Origin: Megalobrama amblycephala
Taxonomy: Eukaryota > Chordata > Actinopteri > Cypriniformes > Xenocyprididae
DNA length: 64,000 nucleotides
Direction of reading: 5' to 3'
Assembly: GCF_018812025.1 (NCBI RefSeq)
Contig: NC_063049.1
Span: 6,547,513 to 6,611,512, forward strand
Below are positions 44,116 through 56,509 of the stretch, one piece after another (the stretch's first letter is position 1; every line of letters starts with the position of its first letter). A model generated the notes under the pieces. The model was not told the origin of the DNA and did not search any database. It worked only from the letters and a program-made list of their open reading frames with translations. A program made the position numbers and the translations under genes.

Positions 44116-44948
44116 AGTACAGTAAGAATGAAACATGTTCATTTAAACAAATAATGTTTTGTTGAGCCAACCTAATACAATTTTTATTAATTTAATTAAA
44201 AAAGTTAACTGAACAAACTATTATTTTGACTGAAGAGCAACAGCACGTGTCTGTTCAAAACACACACATTTTGATACTAAGGGCCAGATTACTAACAGCT
44301 TGTGCCAGAGCAAACCCTCTTTTGTAGGGGTGTAACGATTCACTCGCTTTCTCGATGCATCGATTACAAATGCCGACGATGCATATGCATCTATCTTGAA
44401 ACATGTATTTTGAATCGTTTATTTCGGTCGATGATCGATGTAAAATGCAAAGAATCGGATTAATCGCGATTCTATAGTGATTTAGTGTTTTAAAATATAT
44501 AAACATTAAATTACTACATGCGCGAATTGATGGAGACGTTGTGCGCCGTCATTTTGCGCCTTCCTTAACAGCTCTCCTTCACAGACACGCGCGGCTGCAC
44601 TTTACCGCCTTTCACTGGATTGCGCTCGCGCTCAGTCCGTAGCCCACGTTTGAGCTCTCCTCAGGACGACCACTGCTGTTCACATGAGCATATGACAGTT
44701 CTCTATTAAGACAGCAATAGTCCTGAGTCAAACTGCTCAAGCCATTGATAAAGCTGCCAAGTAATTGCGCGGTCACTACTGTTGAAATAAAACGCTTTTA
44801 TTGCGTGGAAAAGTCGGAAATGGTTCATTGACATTACCTGAGCAGTTTCAAGGCGCACATTTTTTGCATGGACGGAGCAAACACATAATGTAAGTGTCTA
44901 AATGCATACGCACAGTTCAGTGAATGATAAATGAAATTATGAACTTAA

Positions 44949-46730
44949 AGGATTACTCCACTTTTAAATAAACTTTTGCTGATAATTTACTCACCCCTAT
45001 GTCATCCAAGATGTCCATGTCTTTCTTTCTTCAGTCGAAAAGAAATTAAGGTTTTTGATGTAAACATTCTAGGATTTTTCTCCATATCATTCATTTCAAT
45101 GGGCACCAAACGGTTGAAGGTCCAAATGGCAGTTTCAGTGCAGCCTCAAAGGGCTTTAAACGACACCAGACGATACCAGACGATGAATAAGGGTCTTATC
45201 TAGTGAAACGATTGGTCATTTAAAAAAAATAAAAAAAGTTAAGTTTTATAAGCACAAATGCTGGCCTTGCTCTTTTCTCCGATGCGCGTTCGTGACGTCA
45301 CGTAATACGCAATTACGTTGAAAAGGTCGCGGTTGACGTAGGCGGAAGTATCGCGTCAGTGTTTACATTACAATTCAAATGTCTTTGTGTCAGTTTATTG
45401 TTTAACCCTTTGAGCGGTACGTTCCCACATATGTGATGTTTATTTCTGTGCCCCTGGGCGTACGAACGTTCAGTGACGTCACATAACTGCTAGATTCAAA
45501 CTGTGCTTTCGCGCTCTGGCTGCGAGACGGACGCGCGCTCTCTTGTCATCACAGCTATGCAGTGTTTTCAGCCACATAATGTTTCTTTTAAGGTTTCAGA
45601 CATTTAAATACGCATAAGCACCATTAAACAATACATTTGGAGTTTATAAAATACACACTGATGTCAGACGTCAGTGGAAGCATCAATAAACAGTGAATTC
45701 AAATATAATTTGCCGACATTTATTCATATCAGACATACATAATGGGTCTAAGTAACTATAAAGTTTACTCTCTTATTCTTCCAGTTCACCAGCCACTTAC
45801 TTGCATATATTTCAGGAGAAACTGATGTATTCACCTGATGTAAATCAGACTGACAGAACTCTGTGAACTGCAGTGCAAACTAAGATGGCAGCGCCCATCT
45901 CGCATTATAGATCAAGATAAAAAGATAAAATATTTATAAAGGTTTTTAAACGACAAAACACACTCACTCACACATATTTGAGAATCGGAATATCATATAG
46001 TTGAAGACATGTAAGCAAGTTTGCGAATATTTTAAATAAAAAAGGAAAAACAAAATAATAGTGATCCATCTCTCATACAGTGTTATTGTGGCTACGTTCA
46101 GCGCTCGTGACGCGCACGCGTCGCCATGGAAACACTAAGGGCAAACGTTCTAAAATAAGGGTCGCCTTAAAAAAAAAACTCACTCTGGCGGTCAGTTAGA
46201 ATATTTTAAACTCACGCTTGAAAGGTGTGCGTATCCTGGGTGTTTTAATAAAGCCTAAAATATTTTTTTTGTCAGGACAGAAATTTGTGACTTTTCATAG
46301 ATTTCCTATACACAATCCTGAGCGAATGAAACTGTGGTTGCTACGCCTACGTCAACCGTGACCTTTTCAACGTAATTGCGTATTACGTGACGTCAAGAGC
46401 GCGCGTCGGAGAAAAGAGCAATGCCAGCATATGTGCTTATAAAACTTAAACTTTTTAATTTTTTTTTAAATGACCGATCGTTTCGCTAGATAAGACCCTT
46501 ATTCATCGTCTGGTGTCGTTTAAAGCCCTTTGATGCTGCACTGAAGCTGCCATTTGGAGCTTCAACCGTTTGGTGCCCATTGAAATGAATGATATGGAGA
46601 AAAATCCTAGAATGTTTACATCAAAAACCTTAATTTCTTTTCGACTGAAGAAAGAAAGACATGGACATCTTGGATGACATAGGAGTGAGTAAATTATCAG
46701 CAAACGTTTATTTAAAAGTGAACTAATCCT
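44949..46730. mobile_element. TTAA-target foldback element (1.8 kb)
   Basis: Flanked by TTAA (44945-44948, 46731-46734), with ends AGGATTACTCCAC and the complement of GTGAACTAATCCT. The inverted arms are about 420 bp and closely similar, with many shared landmarks such as CATCCAAGATGTCCATGTC and TAAGACCCTTATTCATCGTC (the latter on the right arm). The centre (about 45370-46315) is non-coding; it includes TAACCCTTTGAGCGGTACG, which resembles the end of yet another element. The target site suggests a piggyBac or Kolobok relative without transposase. Confidence 0.85.
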
Positions 46731-46835
46731 TTAATGTCATTAAACTGAATGTGCGAAGGTAACTGCTGAAATAACTACACCATTAACAACACTAAAATAA
46801 GAGCGTGTGCGGTTTATCAGTCAGATGCGCGTTAA

Positions 46836-47526
46836 AGGGATAGTTCACCCAAAAATGAAAATTTGATGTTTATCTGCTTACTTCCAGAGCATCCAAGATG
46901 TAGGTGACTTTTTTTCTTCAGTAGAACACAAATGATGATTTCTAACTGCAACCGCTGCCGTCTGTCAGTGGTATAATGCAAGTCAGCGGGAACTTGGACT
47001 ATAAGAGTAAATAAAACACGACAGACAAATCCAAATTAAACCCTGCGGCTCGTGACGACACATTGATGTCATTCATCACTCGATTCGTTTGGTCTGATCG
47101 CGCTCTGACAACGGCAGTGATGTCTCGCTCTCATTGAAGTATATGCGCGAGACATCACTGGCGCTGTCAGAGCACGATCAGACCAAACGAACCGAGTGAT
47201 GAATGCAGTTGGACATAGTGGTGTATTCGAGGTAAAAAATAATATATATACTGTTCGGTTTCTCTCACAAACCGATCATTTCGTGTCTAAGGACATCAAT
47301 GTGTCGTCACGAGCCGCAGGGTTTAATTTGGATTTGTCTGTCGTGTTTTATTTACTCTTATAGTCCAAGTTCCCGCTGACTTGCATTATACCACTGACAG
47401 ACGGCAGCGGTTGGAGTTAAAAATCATCATTTGTGTTCTACTGAAGAAACAAAGTCACCTACATCTTGGATGCGCTAGGGGTAAGCAGATAAACATCAAA
47501 TTTTCATTTTTGGGTGAACTATCCCT
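46836..47526. mobile_element. TTAA-target foldback element (0.69 kb)
   Basis: Flanked by TTAA (46832-46835, 47527-47530), with ends AGGGATAGTTCACCC and its complement. The arms of about 300 bp form an almost perfect hairpin around a short centre near 47200-47260. Landmarks such as GCAAGTCAGCGGGAACTTGG and GAGCCGCAGGGTTTAATTTG recur inverted. It is non-coding, and a very common terminus type in cyprinid genomes. Confidence 0.9.
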
Positions 47527-48514
47527 TTAAAGTTGCGTTCATTACTATAGCAACAGTAGAAACCCAGCACGTTTTCTTGAATCACCATAAGGAAAATGTT
47601 CCATATAAAGAGAACAAAGATGGATTTTATAACTATTCTGTTAAGAAAAGTTATTTTAAGATTAGTTGGGAAAGTGCATGATAGTCTCTCCATGTAAGCA
47701 TTAGTATTTTTAATGTACCTGGAACAGTTTAATAAGGTTGTGTAGCCTTTAACACTATCCTCCACTATATTTAACATTAACTAGGCCTAAAAATACTTTT
47801 AAAGCCCTTTTAAAGTTTTTGCTTATGAAAATTTCCACAAATGCCAATTTTTATAGGCTGTTAAAATAAAGTTATGTAGCATCATTGAGAACTAACATTA
47901 ACAATGGACAAAAGGTTTTTTTGTTTGTTTGCTTGTTTTTGCCCTTACTCTCTGACCTCCTGAAGGCCGCTGTGTAATTCACACCCTGACTAAGACACGT
48001 TGAGGGAAGCATTTCAATATCCCTATAAATGCATATTAAAGTGCAGAATCGAATCGAATGAATCGAATTGCATCGAATTTTAATGTGAATCGTCTCGAAT
48101 CGAATCGTCCTGAATTTGCAAAAATCGTTCTGTGAAACACCTGTGAATCGTGAATCGAATTGAATCGCTGTCTACCCAAAGATTCACAGCCCTACTCTTT
48201 TGGCATTAAAAACTACTGTCAGGATTTACTAAAGACACGCAGTGAAAAATTAGTGCAATTTTTGTGGCTGACCTTATTGCATATGCATTTGTAGGAGTTT
48301 TCCTTTCAGACATAAAATTTATGGGTGGAGAGTTTTTAAATGAATCATGCAAGGTTATTTACTAAGGTTTACGCTAGTCAGTTGCACCATTATTTAACGC
48401 CCAAAAAATGTCTTAAACCAGGGCTAATTTGCGCTGCTCTTGGTAGATTGCGGTCGTCATTATGGAAATGATCCATCTGCGTCTGTGTTCCTTAATTAAC
48501 GTGATGGGAATGGA

Positions 48515-49246
48515 AAGTTCTGGGAAATGGGAATGGAAAGTTCTGCATGTGATCTACTGATGATGTTCAGAAACTTCCACTGCCATCTGCGCTTTTCTGG
48601 AATTGCCCTCTCACTCTAATTTGCCCTGTTTAGTAAATATGGCACTCATAATGTATTATTAGAATTAATAGTAATTAATTATTTGTAAATTAAATTAAAT
48701 ATTTTGTTTTATTGGTTGACAGCCATAGTTACAATACAAGTCACATTGGACACTCGTTTAGAATTTAGGCACTAAGAGTTACTTAGTCCACATTAGACTC
48801 ATCACACTTTTAATTTTATCAACAACAGCAATACAACGAATATTTATTACACAATATTACAGAAAACATAACAGGACAAAGCTCTATGGAAAAGTTCCTA
48901 GATCTGAACTGATAAAAAATCTAGCATTGCTTCTGCTCAGCTGCAGTAGACTGCTCTAGATTCAAACCAATCAGTTTAAAGGCGGTTTATTACAACACAT
49001 TTGTGGTTGCCTTATATTTCCTTTTCATTCTGTTAGCTGTACCCTTGATTTTTTAAGTAATGAGAGATATTTATCTATAAAACTTTAACTTGAGCAGACT
49101 TTTAACTTTACAACATCAATAAAAGGCAATGTTCTTTTTTTCAGCATTGACCAAATTGGATTCCCTTTGAGAACAAACATAAGAAATGTGAGCAACACAC
49201 TATATCATATTTTGATCAATATTTATACTTTTGAGATATCAAAAAA
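48515..49246. repeat. MS4A-flank block, copy 4 (empty-site version of 6430-7580)
   Basis: It is collinear with 6430-7580 but lacks the solo LTR and the long TA tract. Around 48668-48695 it reads straight through the insertion point. It ends abruptly at 49246, where a DIRS fragment begins. No gene is present. Confidence 0.75.
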
Positions 49247-50150
49247 TATGCCCCGAGGGGATTCTGCTGTCAATTTCTGTCTGTTTGGGGCTGCCCCCCA
49301 CCTGCTCATCACCAAAAGCATCCCCCGCATCGTCGAGCTCCCCGCAGGAAGGTGATGCCGCCCGTCTCAGTGCTCAGCAAAGTGGCCAGCAAAGCATCCC
49401 TGAGATGGGCAACCCATGGAGGGAGCTACTCTTCCCGAGATGGTGAACACACCGCTCCTTTGTTTTTTGAAAAAAAGTTTATTTCTGTTTTGCTGCTGGT
49501 CTCACAGCCAACGGTACCCAAAATCTCAGCAAAAAAGCAGCTTCCTCAATCTCTGGGTTACAAGAGGTGTGGGTTGACAGTGAGCGATGCAAGGCCTTGC
49601 CCCTCTCAACAGGTAGAAGTCTGTGGTTTGAAGATACAACACCTTCTCACGTATCTCCAGCCACAGGAACCATGGAGCCAGGTAAGTGTTGTCAACACAC
49701 TCACGGCCCACACATGCTGTGAATTCCGAGGTAGGCCCCTGTGCTCCACAGCGCTGCCTCACCTTGGGCATGTCTGCTGTCCTCCTTGCACTGTGTCTGG
49801 AAACCTGGCTAGTGCTTGGGTCATTTGGACGATCAGAATCAGCTATGTGATTCAGTTTGCAATGCTTCCCCCCAGGTCCAGCAGCGTCCGGTTTATCACA
49901 GTGGTAGACAAGAATGCTCCTGTCCTGCGTGTGGAGACCACAGTCCTATTGGCAAAGAACGCAATGGAGCCGGACCCTCTAGCCAACATGAAGTCAGGGT
50001 TTTACAGCCCATACTTCATTGCGCCCAAGAAAGGTGGTGGCTTACGACCGATCTTGGACCAGCGCATCTTGAACCGGGCCCTTCACAAGCTCCCATTCAA
50101 GATGCTGAAGCAGAAATGCATCCTCACATACGCTCGCAGCCAAGATTAGT
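49247..50150 (+). pseudogene. DIRS-type retroelement fragment (N-terminal RT)
   Basis: The 3' part (about 49985-50150) encodes MKSGFYSPYFIAPKKGGGLR, PILDQRILNRALHKLPFKML and then loses the frame. These motifs match the start of the DIRS1-like reverse transcriptase of fish. Upstream, low-identity gag-like pieces (49250-49480, Pro/Ser-rich) may belong to the same element. No tyrosine recombinase or terminal repeats are present. Confidence 0.75.
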
Positions 50151-50269
50151 TTGCCTATTAGTCAGCCCCCAAATGGTCAGCTTACAAACAGGTGACACCG
50201 CCCAGCCATCAACAGACTGCTAAGAACCCTAATAAGGCTTCGAAGTGGCTCTGAAACGGGCAACCCAAG

Positions 50270-50500
50270 GATGGAGAGGCCCCACACACAATTTAAGTCT
50301 GGATCTTGTTTTGGCTCATGGTTTTTCTATACATATCTGTGAAATACTTAGTGCTGGCATTTCTGATTATTGCCCTGTGGTGTTTGAACCTGTTATTTCA
50401 TATGACCTTCCCATCCTTTCTCGGCCAGTACATTACAAAAATTGGAAGCGCAAAATGGTCTTAACTGATAACGTTGTATTAGAAAAAAAAAAAGCTAATT
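50270..50500 (+). pseudogene. L2-like LINE endonuclease fragment
   Basis: The frame LDLVLAHGFSIHICEIL...GISDYCPVVFE matches the C-terminal end of the APE-type endonuclease of L2 LINEs. The usual SDHYPV active-site motif reads SDYCPV, so the catalytic His is missing. The sequence breaks into A-rich DNA after KKKK near 50525. Confidence 0.7.
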
Positions 50501-50559
50501 TATTGAAAACCCAATTTGAAAGAAAAAAAAAAAAATACATTTGACGTATTTTTTTTACT

Positions 50560-52030
50560 TGAAAACGTTCCATTGTGACATCTGATGGGTTTTCCCAGAT
50601 CGCATCACATATTGCAGTTGCCATTCCAGATAGCAACTTTGCATTGGCCCAGATCCGGCCTACATCTGGCACATGCGAATGATGATCTGGGCCACATGTG
50701 TCGGGAATGATGGCACTTGGGCGGACCGCTTCTGTTTGGAAGAAAAAAAGAGATGAGCAGAAACACAAGAACTACAACTGACTTCAGCCGCAGCCTTAGA
50801 GGAAATCAACTGAAAATAAAAGACATTAAACCTCTGAAGATCTGATTAAACAACTCCACAAACAGCATTACCAGCTTCACTTATTACTAACCAGACTGAC
50901 TTTATTTCTGTCACACGTCTACAGAAGTTCTTATTGAGAATCAACAGAAGTTTAACTCTCATGTTTGTTTCATTTGAGGTTACCATGATGGTGGTTGGTG
51001 TTTCCATTAGTTGGCCTCTTAACTTTTTTTTTATTTATTTATTTTTTTTATATGTATTTGTTTTCTCTTACAAACACATTAGCAGTAGCAAAGAAAACTG
51101 AAGTGTGATCGAGTGATGGTAGTTAGCTATTGATGATTATATTATCATCATGAAATAGCCTGCTTCACTGATGTCATTTGAACATAATTTTTACTGCAAC
51201 ATGAGATCTGGATGTATTGCAGAAATCAGTTAGAAGATTGAAGATGGAAAAAAAAACTACAATGACAAACACAGATATCAGTAATCAGCATATGAATCTC
51301 AACAATGGTGACAATAAACAAAATATTCAGACAATTAGATCAGCTGCATAATTTATCCATGCTCTGATGCATTCTGGGAGTTTTGTACTATGGTACCCAA
51401 CATGCACTGTGGCTACATGACACTTTTGATTGTCACCATAGTTGAGATTCATGTGCTGATTCTTGATGTCTTAGTGTGTCATCTCAAAATACTTTTTTTA
51501 TTTATTTGCTAATTTCTGCAGTACAGCTGGATCTCATTTCACAGAAACACAGGGTTTGTAATGTTAATGGATTAATGGCGCAAAACAATTTTTACTTTTA
51601 AACAATGTCAGTGATTCAGGCCATTTCATTATAACTAAAAAAAAATATATCATCGATAGCTAACGGCCAACACCTGATCTAATTTCAATTTGTGTTGCTA
51701 CTGCAAATATGTTTGTAAGTTCTTGTGTTTCTGCTGGTCTCTGTTTTTCTGTTTCCTTCTTTCTTTCAGTGATTCTGCTCGATAACAGGCTTGTTAATGC
51801 TGAGGTGACTCTATAAATAATATATAAATATTTGTAGATCAGATAAGGTCCAGTTCTGGTTTATTTATTTTCTCTTGGCTAACATGTGGCATTTCTATGA
51901 CCTGCTTGTGGCCCAGATCTGGCAAACAGGAGCAGTCCGCCCAAGTGCCATCATTCCCGCCACATGTGGTCCAGATCATCATTCCGCATGTGCCAGATGT
52001 GGACCGGATCTAGGTAGTCTTTATAAAACA
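50560..52030. repeat. Imperfect foldback repeat, about 1.4 kb
   Basis: Left segments recur inverted on the right: GCCCAGATCCGGCC with CATCTGGCACATGCGAATGA (50640-50690) against the complement at 51950-52013; GCAGAAACACAAGAACT (50756) against AGTTCTTGTGTTTCTGC (51717); and ATGAATCTCAACAATGGTGAC (51291) against the complement near 51440. Arms and centre are AT-rich and non-coding. No target duplication was identified. Confidence 0.75.
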
Positions 52031-53455
52031 CAACTACAAAAATTATAGCTTTGATTGCAATGGCAGCCATAGGTTTGACACGTATAAAATTATTCCTACA
52101 CATCTGGGTTAAGGTTACATCCACAAAAGAAATCCTTCGACGTTCAGTCCCCCTCCACACCAGCACACTGAAAATGCAGCCAGTTTTTGCATGATGCGCA
52201 TTGTACCCATTGGTTGTTCCTTATGTGGTCATGGAAAACACTATTGAAAAACACAAGCAGGACAACTTAAACAATGTTTCACATTTCCTTTTGAATTACT
52301 ATGAACTTTGACTATTTCACAATGTTCTTAATGTGTTTTCACTGTTAGTCATGCATGTCCAACTGACATATGATAAGTTTCATATGTTGGTTCTATACTT
52401 GGATTTCCCCGTAGCTCACTGGAACAAACATGACTTTATTTTCCATGCCAGGCAATGAATGCTGGAGTGTGTCTTATTGGCTTCCCATAGTCTACTTTCG
52501 TTTTTTCCATTTTTAGAATTTCTTCTGTGGTATGTGGGAAGTCCTGTGTAAGAAGTACCTTTGCTGTAACACACTATTTCTGTGATTACCAGTACAAAGT
52601 TTGACAAGAAGAGACCAGTCTTACCTCAGCTTTCACTTTCTCAGCATTTGGGTGGCATGGTGCAGACGGAGAGATCTGCATTGGTTTAGAGTCAGAACCT
52701 CCATAGTGACCTCATGATTTAACACTTAATTTTCAGCTGCCTATTTGGAAACAAAATAACAGACTTTGATGAACCCACTGGCCACATGTGCACTAAAGAG
52801 GAAGCAAAGCAGCTCAAAAGCAACTCAAGGAGCACACAAAAAATGCCATACAGAGTCCTGCTGCTTCCACTGTGGAGGATATGTGACGGTCCAAGCGTGA
52901 AGGCCACCAGGTAGTCTGAAGACATTTCTACAAAAGAAAAAGGTAGCAGGATAGTATGGTCATATTGACACAGTACTTTAAATACAACTGATGTTGTATT
53001 CTATGTGAGTCTCCCTAACCTGAGGAGGTCCATGTCACAAACGCTGATTGTTGTTGTAAAGCATTAGTGAATCATAGATTCAAATCTGTTTGGCATTGAA
53101 GTCAAACACTTACAAGGAAATACATCTGTCATAATTGTATTACAAAACATACAATTCTTTTTAGCTGAAATTACATAATGTTTACATGTAAGTCAGGGTC
53201 AATCTTGTGGCTTTTGCTGTGTCTGCATCATTTATTGTAGACTGCTTAACAAATCCACTTCTACCAAAAATGTTAGGTCAGACACCTACTTGACCTGCAT
53301 TGAAGCCAACTACCAGAATAAAACTGTAGTGGTAGCTCACCCAAAGAATGAAGTGATCTGTTTCAGGCGAGGAATGACCCACAATTCTAGCGAGGAATAT
53401 CTTGTCTGAAACCTATAAAAGAAACACAACACAAGGTAGGCCAATTCTAAACTGT
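52031..53455. other. No supported gene
   Basis: The stretch has short open frames on both strands, for example at 52740-52915 (open both ways) and 53331-53410 on the minus strand between an acceptor and a GTGAGC donor. None has a recognisable domain by itself. The latter may belong to the candidate adhesion-GPCR relic to its right. Confidence 0.3.
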
Positions 53456-53460
53456 GTTCT

Positions 53461-53921
53461 TGTCACAGATCAACCAGGCTCTCTCACTTCCACCACATAG
53501 AGATCATTGTCACCAGTCTACTGATCACCAGCACCTGTTAACAATAACCCCATCATCAGCGCACTATAAATATGCACACATCAGCCTCTGTCAAATATCT
53601 GGCCTTGAATGAGGAAAGACTCACTTACCTGTTCTCTGCGGTTTCCCGAAGTGTCTTCCAGTTTCTCAGTGTTTGCTATAGAAGAGGTCTCTTACCGTCT
53701 TCCTCACAGCTAAGGTGTGTGCATCTCAGATCTCAAGCAGCTTCTGTAAAAGAACGATTAAGACTGCTATTTTATCTGCCAGCTATCCCCAGTGTTATCT
53801 CATCTGACTGCTATTCCCAGCGCTCTCTCATTGCTGCATTGCTTACCTGCCTCAGCCCTGTGTTGTCCAAATAAAGTATTTCTGGGTCTTCATATCCGTG
53901 TTCAGTGTTTATATCCTGACA
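53461..53921 (+). mobile_element. Solo LTR, 5-bp duplication GTTCT
   Basis: It starts TGTCACAGAT, ends TATCCTGACA, and is flanked by GTTCT at 53456-53460 and 53922-53926. It contains a CTATAAATA box near 53564 and an AATAAAG poly(A) signal near 53870, in the spacing expected of an LTR promoter and transcript end. The frames inside are not genes. The superfamily (Gypsy, BEL or retrovirus-like) cannot be told from this. Confidence 0.88.
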
Positions 53922-53936
53922 GTTCTATTATACAGA

Positions 53937-54649
53937 AAAACAGAGAAAGGGACCTACAGGGATCCATTTCACAACTCGGTCACAGACTGCTCTCGTGCTT
54001 GTCCATTCCCGGTGCCACAAAATAAAATCAAATGTAGCCAGGGAACCACACTGAAACCAAAAAAGTATTATTAATATTTCAATACATCTCAGTGAGAAAA
54101 TCCTATAGAGGGAGGAAATTAACATATCACCATGTTGTCTTGAGCAAGTTATACTAGTCGAAAGTTCACTGCCTGCAATACAGTACTGTTAATTCTTTGT
54201 AATACTGTATAACTTTGAATATGTAGTGATGAAACTGTACATATTTCTGCTTTACAAACATTGCAGTCACAGCCATTAAAGATAAGTTAATTTCAGATGT
54301 TAAAAACAAAACTTTTTTTTATTCATCTACACTTACATCATCAGTCATCCATGGCATGTTTAAAGAAGACAGTCCCAACAACTCTGGAGGGCAAACACTA
54401 TAAATGTCATTTATTGCTAATGGAAATAAGTGAATAAGTTTTCCCCTAATACCCAAATAATGTAGTGTAATAGTTAAAACATTAAATTGCTATCATGATA
54501 TAAGGCACAAAATAGCATGATATTGATAAAATACTGTACCATGTCGTTATCACTGATAGCATATGATTGTGCTACAAATGAAAATGTCACGGTGTTGTCT
54601 GGCTGGATGTTAAGACCAACACCCAAAGGCTGGATATTTTTATTTGCCT
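53937..54649 (-). pseudogene. Possible adhesion-GPCR GAIN/GPS exons, truncated by the solo LTR
   Basis: Three minus-strand segments have splice-like edges. 54649-54540 encodes VGLNIQPDNTVTFSFVAQ and ends at a GT donor. About 54397-54334 can read CLPSRVVGTVFFKHAMDD before a GTAAGT donor. 54050-53937 follows a strong TTTGGTTTCAG acceptor and reads FDFILWHREWTSTRAVCDRVV. The last resembles a GPS motif (C..FWDF...WST.GC..V), and VVGTVFFK fits the preceding GAIN strand. Phases between the three do not join cleanly, one frame hits a stop, and no seven-helix region is seen. I treat it as a relic at best; the solo LTR abuts its left edge. Confidence 0.3.
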
Positions 54650-54889
54650 CTGAAAAATAACAAAAAACAAAATTTATTTTTAAAACATGCTTTGGTACAA
54701 CATTACAGATATTGTAGCATTGTAGTGCAGCAGAATATGGAGACGAAGAGATACTGTACATTTGTATATTTATAAACAGATGTTTACACGGGAACACACA
54801 AGCTGGATCTGCCACCAAGCACAGGCAACAACAGCACTGCTTAATGGAGATGGTCCTCACTGCAGAGTGAGGGGGGATCTAGATCCAAC

Positions 54890-55065
54890 TCCTCCCACTT
54901 TACATATCCCTAAACCTACCCATCTCCGCTCCCTGGATCTAAACCTACCCATCTCCACCCCCTGGATCTAAACCTACCCATCTCCACCCCCTGGATCTGG
55001 ATCCAATTCCTCCCACTTTACATATCCCTTAACCTACCCGACTCCGCCCCCTGGATCTCAAGTGT
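54890..55065. repeat. Tandem repeat of about 30-36 bp
   Basis: A unit containing CCTGGATCTAAACCTACCC and ATCTCCACCCC recurs three to four times. The whole is bracketed by two copies of CCTCCCACTTTACATATCCC. Confidence 0.8.
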
Positions 55066-55096
55066 TTTGCAGTGAGGGGCAACTGGCTTACTCTAT

Positions 55097-55676
55097 GGGT
55101 GCTTCTCAATATCCCTCCTCGTCTCCTCGCTCCTCCGTCCTCCATCCTATGACCCGGAAAACAATCGAGCTCAGCCATCTTGAAGGACATCTCAATTCTC
55201 TAATTGCACCGCGAGGAACGAGGAGTGAGGAGGCTTCCTGAGGAGTCATGAGCGAGGATACACAGGTGCATCCTTTGCGGAAGACTTTCTCATTGAGAAA
55301 CGTGACGCACGCATAAATTCTCCTCCCCCTTCTTATCTGTCACAATAATTTAAATGTATGCTTTACTTTTACAGATTAAATAAACTTTATATCTCATATA
55401 TTTCAACTAGGCATCTTGCTTTATTAATATTCATTATATTTTTTTAAATAACCAAACTTTAACAACATGTGGGTAGATCCCTCAAGTGCAGCTGATGACG
55501 CTTTGAAGTGACGCTAAAGGGAGCGAGGATTTATCATTTCACTTGATTCAATTCCTCCGTCCTCTCGTCTTTTCCTTGCGTCCTTCCCTCGCATCCTGGA
55601 GGGGTGGAGCTAAGACGCGAGGAAAGGAAGCAAGGAAAGGAAACGAGGATGCACAAATAAGAATTGAGAAGCACCC
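55097..55676. mobile_element. MITE with GGGTGCTTCTCAAT ends and TAT duplication
   Basis: The terminal inverted repeat GGGTGCTTCTCAAT pairs with ATTGAGAAGCACCC. TAT flanks both sides (55094-55096, 55677-55679), a 3-bp target as in PIF/Harbinger-like MITEs. The interior has purine/pyrimidine-skewed CCTCCTCGTC and GAGGAAAGGAAG stretches that are themselves partly inverted. No ORF. Confidence 0.75.
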
Positions 55677-56044
55677 TATGAGATTCAGCCACTTGTTGCA
55701 CAAGCATGCCCTCTAGTGGTCACACTCCCAACTAACATTACACTTTGACCCACTATACCTCCTTCCCCTGATAACACTAGTCCCCCAAAAAATTAGTCAG
55801 ATATATGAACAGCAATATAATGACATTATATGAACATTACAATTTTTTTTTTTTTTTTTTTTAATGTTATCACACAGCCTAAGCTAGGTACTTCGGGAAG
55901 ACTGCCTCCATCCCAATAAGTTCCAGGATGCATTCTTGCCCTGTGGCTGGGGAACTCACCAGTGCTCTAAGCAAAATCTTTCAAGTAACTGGGCAAATTC
56001 CTTGTTCTTGTAGACCTTCTGAGTTCAGGCTGCTCCTCTGCTTT

Positions 56045-56440
56045 TCAAGTCTCTGACACTGTGGCCTCTGGTGTAAGTCCACTTGTCTGCTGTATCACAC
56101 TGTCCTCTGATGGTACAGGACTAAAGGGGTTCAGGCGATGGCAGCTCATCAATGTCTTGCAAGGAAGGCTCCAACAACACAGCTGTTCCAGCAGGAGATA
56201 CCACATGTCTGTTCCTGACCTGATCAATGTGCCGAAGCACTACCTGGCCATTTCCAAGTGTGACTGTATACGACAGAGGAACAGTCCTTTTCTGAACTGT
56301 TCCTGGAATCCAGGTAGGGCCTGAAGTGAAGTTCTTTTTATACACATGATCACCTACACTCAAAAGTCTCTCTTTAGCATGCTGGTCATTGTACCACTTC
56401 TGCTTCACTCGCTTGTCTTGCACGTGGCAAGGCTATCTGT
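56045..56440 (-). pseudogene. Gypsy-type integrase C-terminal fragment
   Basis: The minus-strand frame reads KQKWYNDQHAK, VGDHVYKKNF, TWIPGTVQKRTVPLSYTV and VVLRHIDQVR. This is the SH3-like C-terminal integrase domain of Gypsy elements, which binds DNA after the catalytic core. The core and the LTR are missing. A frameshift near 56125 leads into a Ser/Pro/Glu-rich tail (SPVPSEDSV). Confidence 0.75.
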
Positions 56441-56509
56441 GGCACCTCTCTGAGTTTATTGAACAGCGAAATCAGATCTGTTACGATGGTAAATGGTCTG
56501 CCATACACA

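Larger units (their letters stand above)
44325..48194. mobile_element. 3.9-kb hAT with 8-bp duplication, holding two TTAA elements
   Basis: The left end TAGGGGTGTAACGATTCA and the complement of TGAATC...CAGCCCTA at the right (GATTCACAGCCCTA) are inverted. A perfect 8-bp duplication CTCTTTTG flanks the element (44317-44324, 48195-48202), diagnostic of hAT. Subterminal regions are full of ATCGATT/AATCGAAT motifs. No transposase was found. Two separate TTAA-flanked foldbacks lie inside. The element itself interrupts an older repeat with ends near 44279 and 48650 (GGCCAGATTACTAAC and GTTTAGTAAATATGGC). Confidence 0.85.

Noticed and set aside
49526..49771. 81-codon minus-strand frame
   Set aside because: It is a shadow of the plus-strand DIRS-derived frame.
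52733..52910. Plus-strand exon-like frame (FGNKITDFDEPTGHMCTKEEAK)
   Set aside because: It has an acceptor-like start but no clear donor and no recognisable family, and the opposite strand is also open. I could not decide and list no gene.
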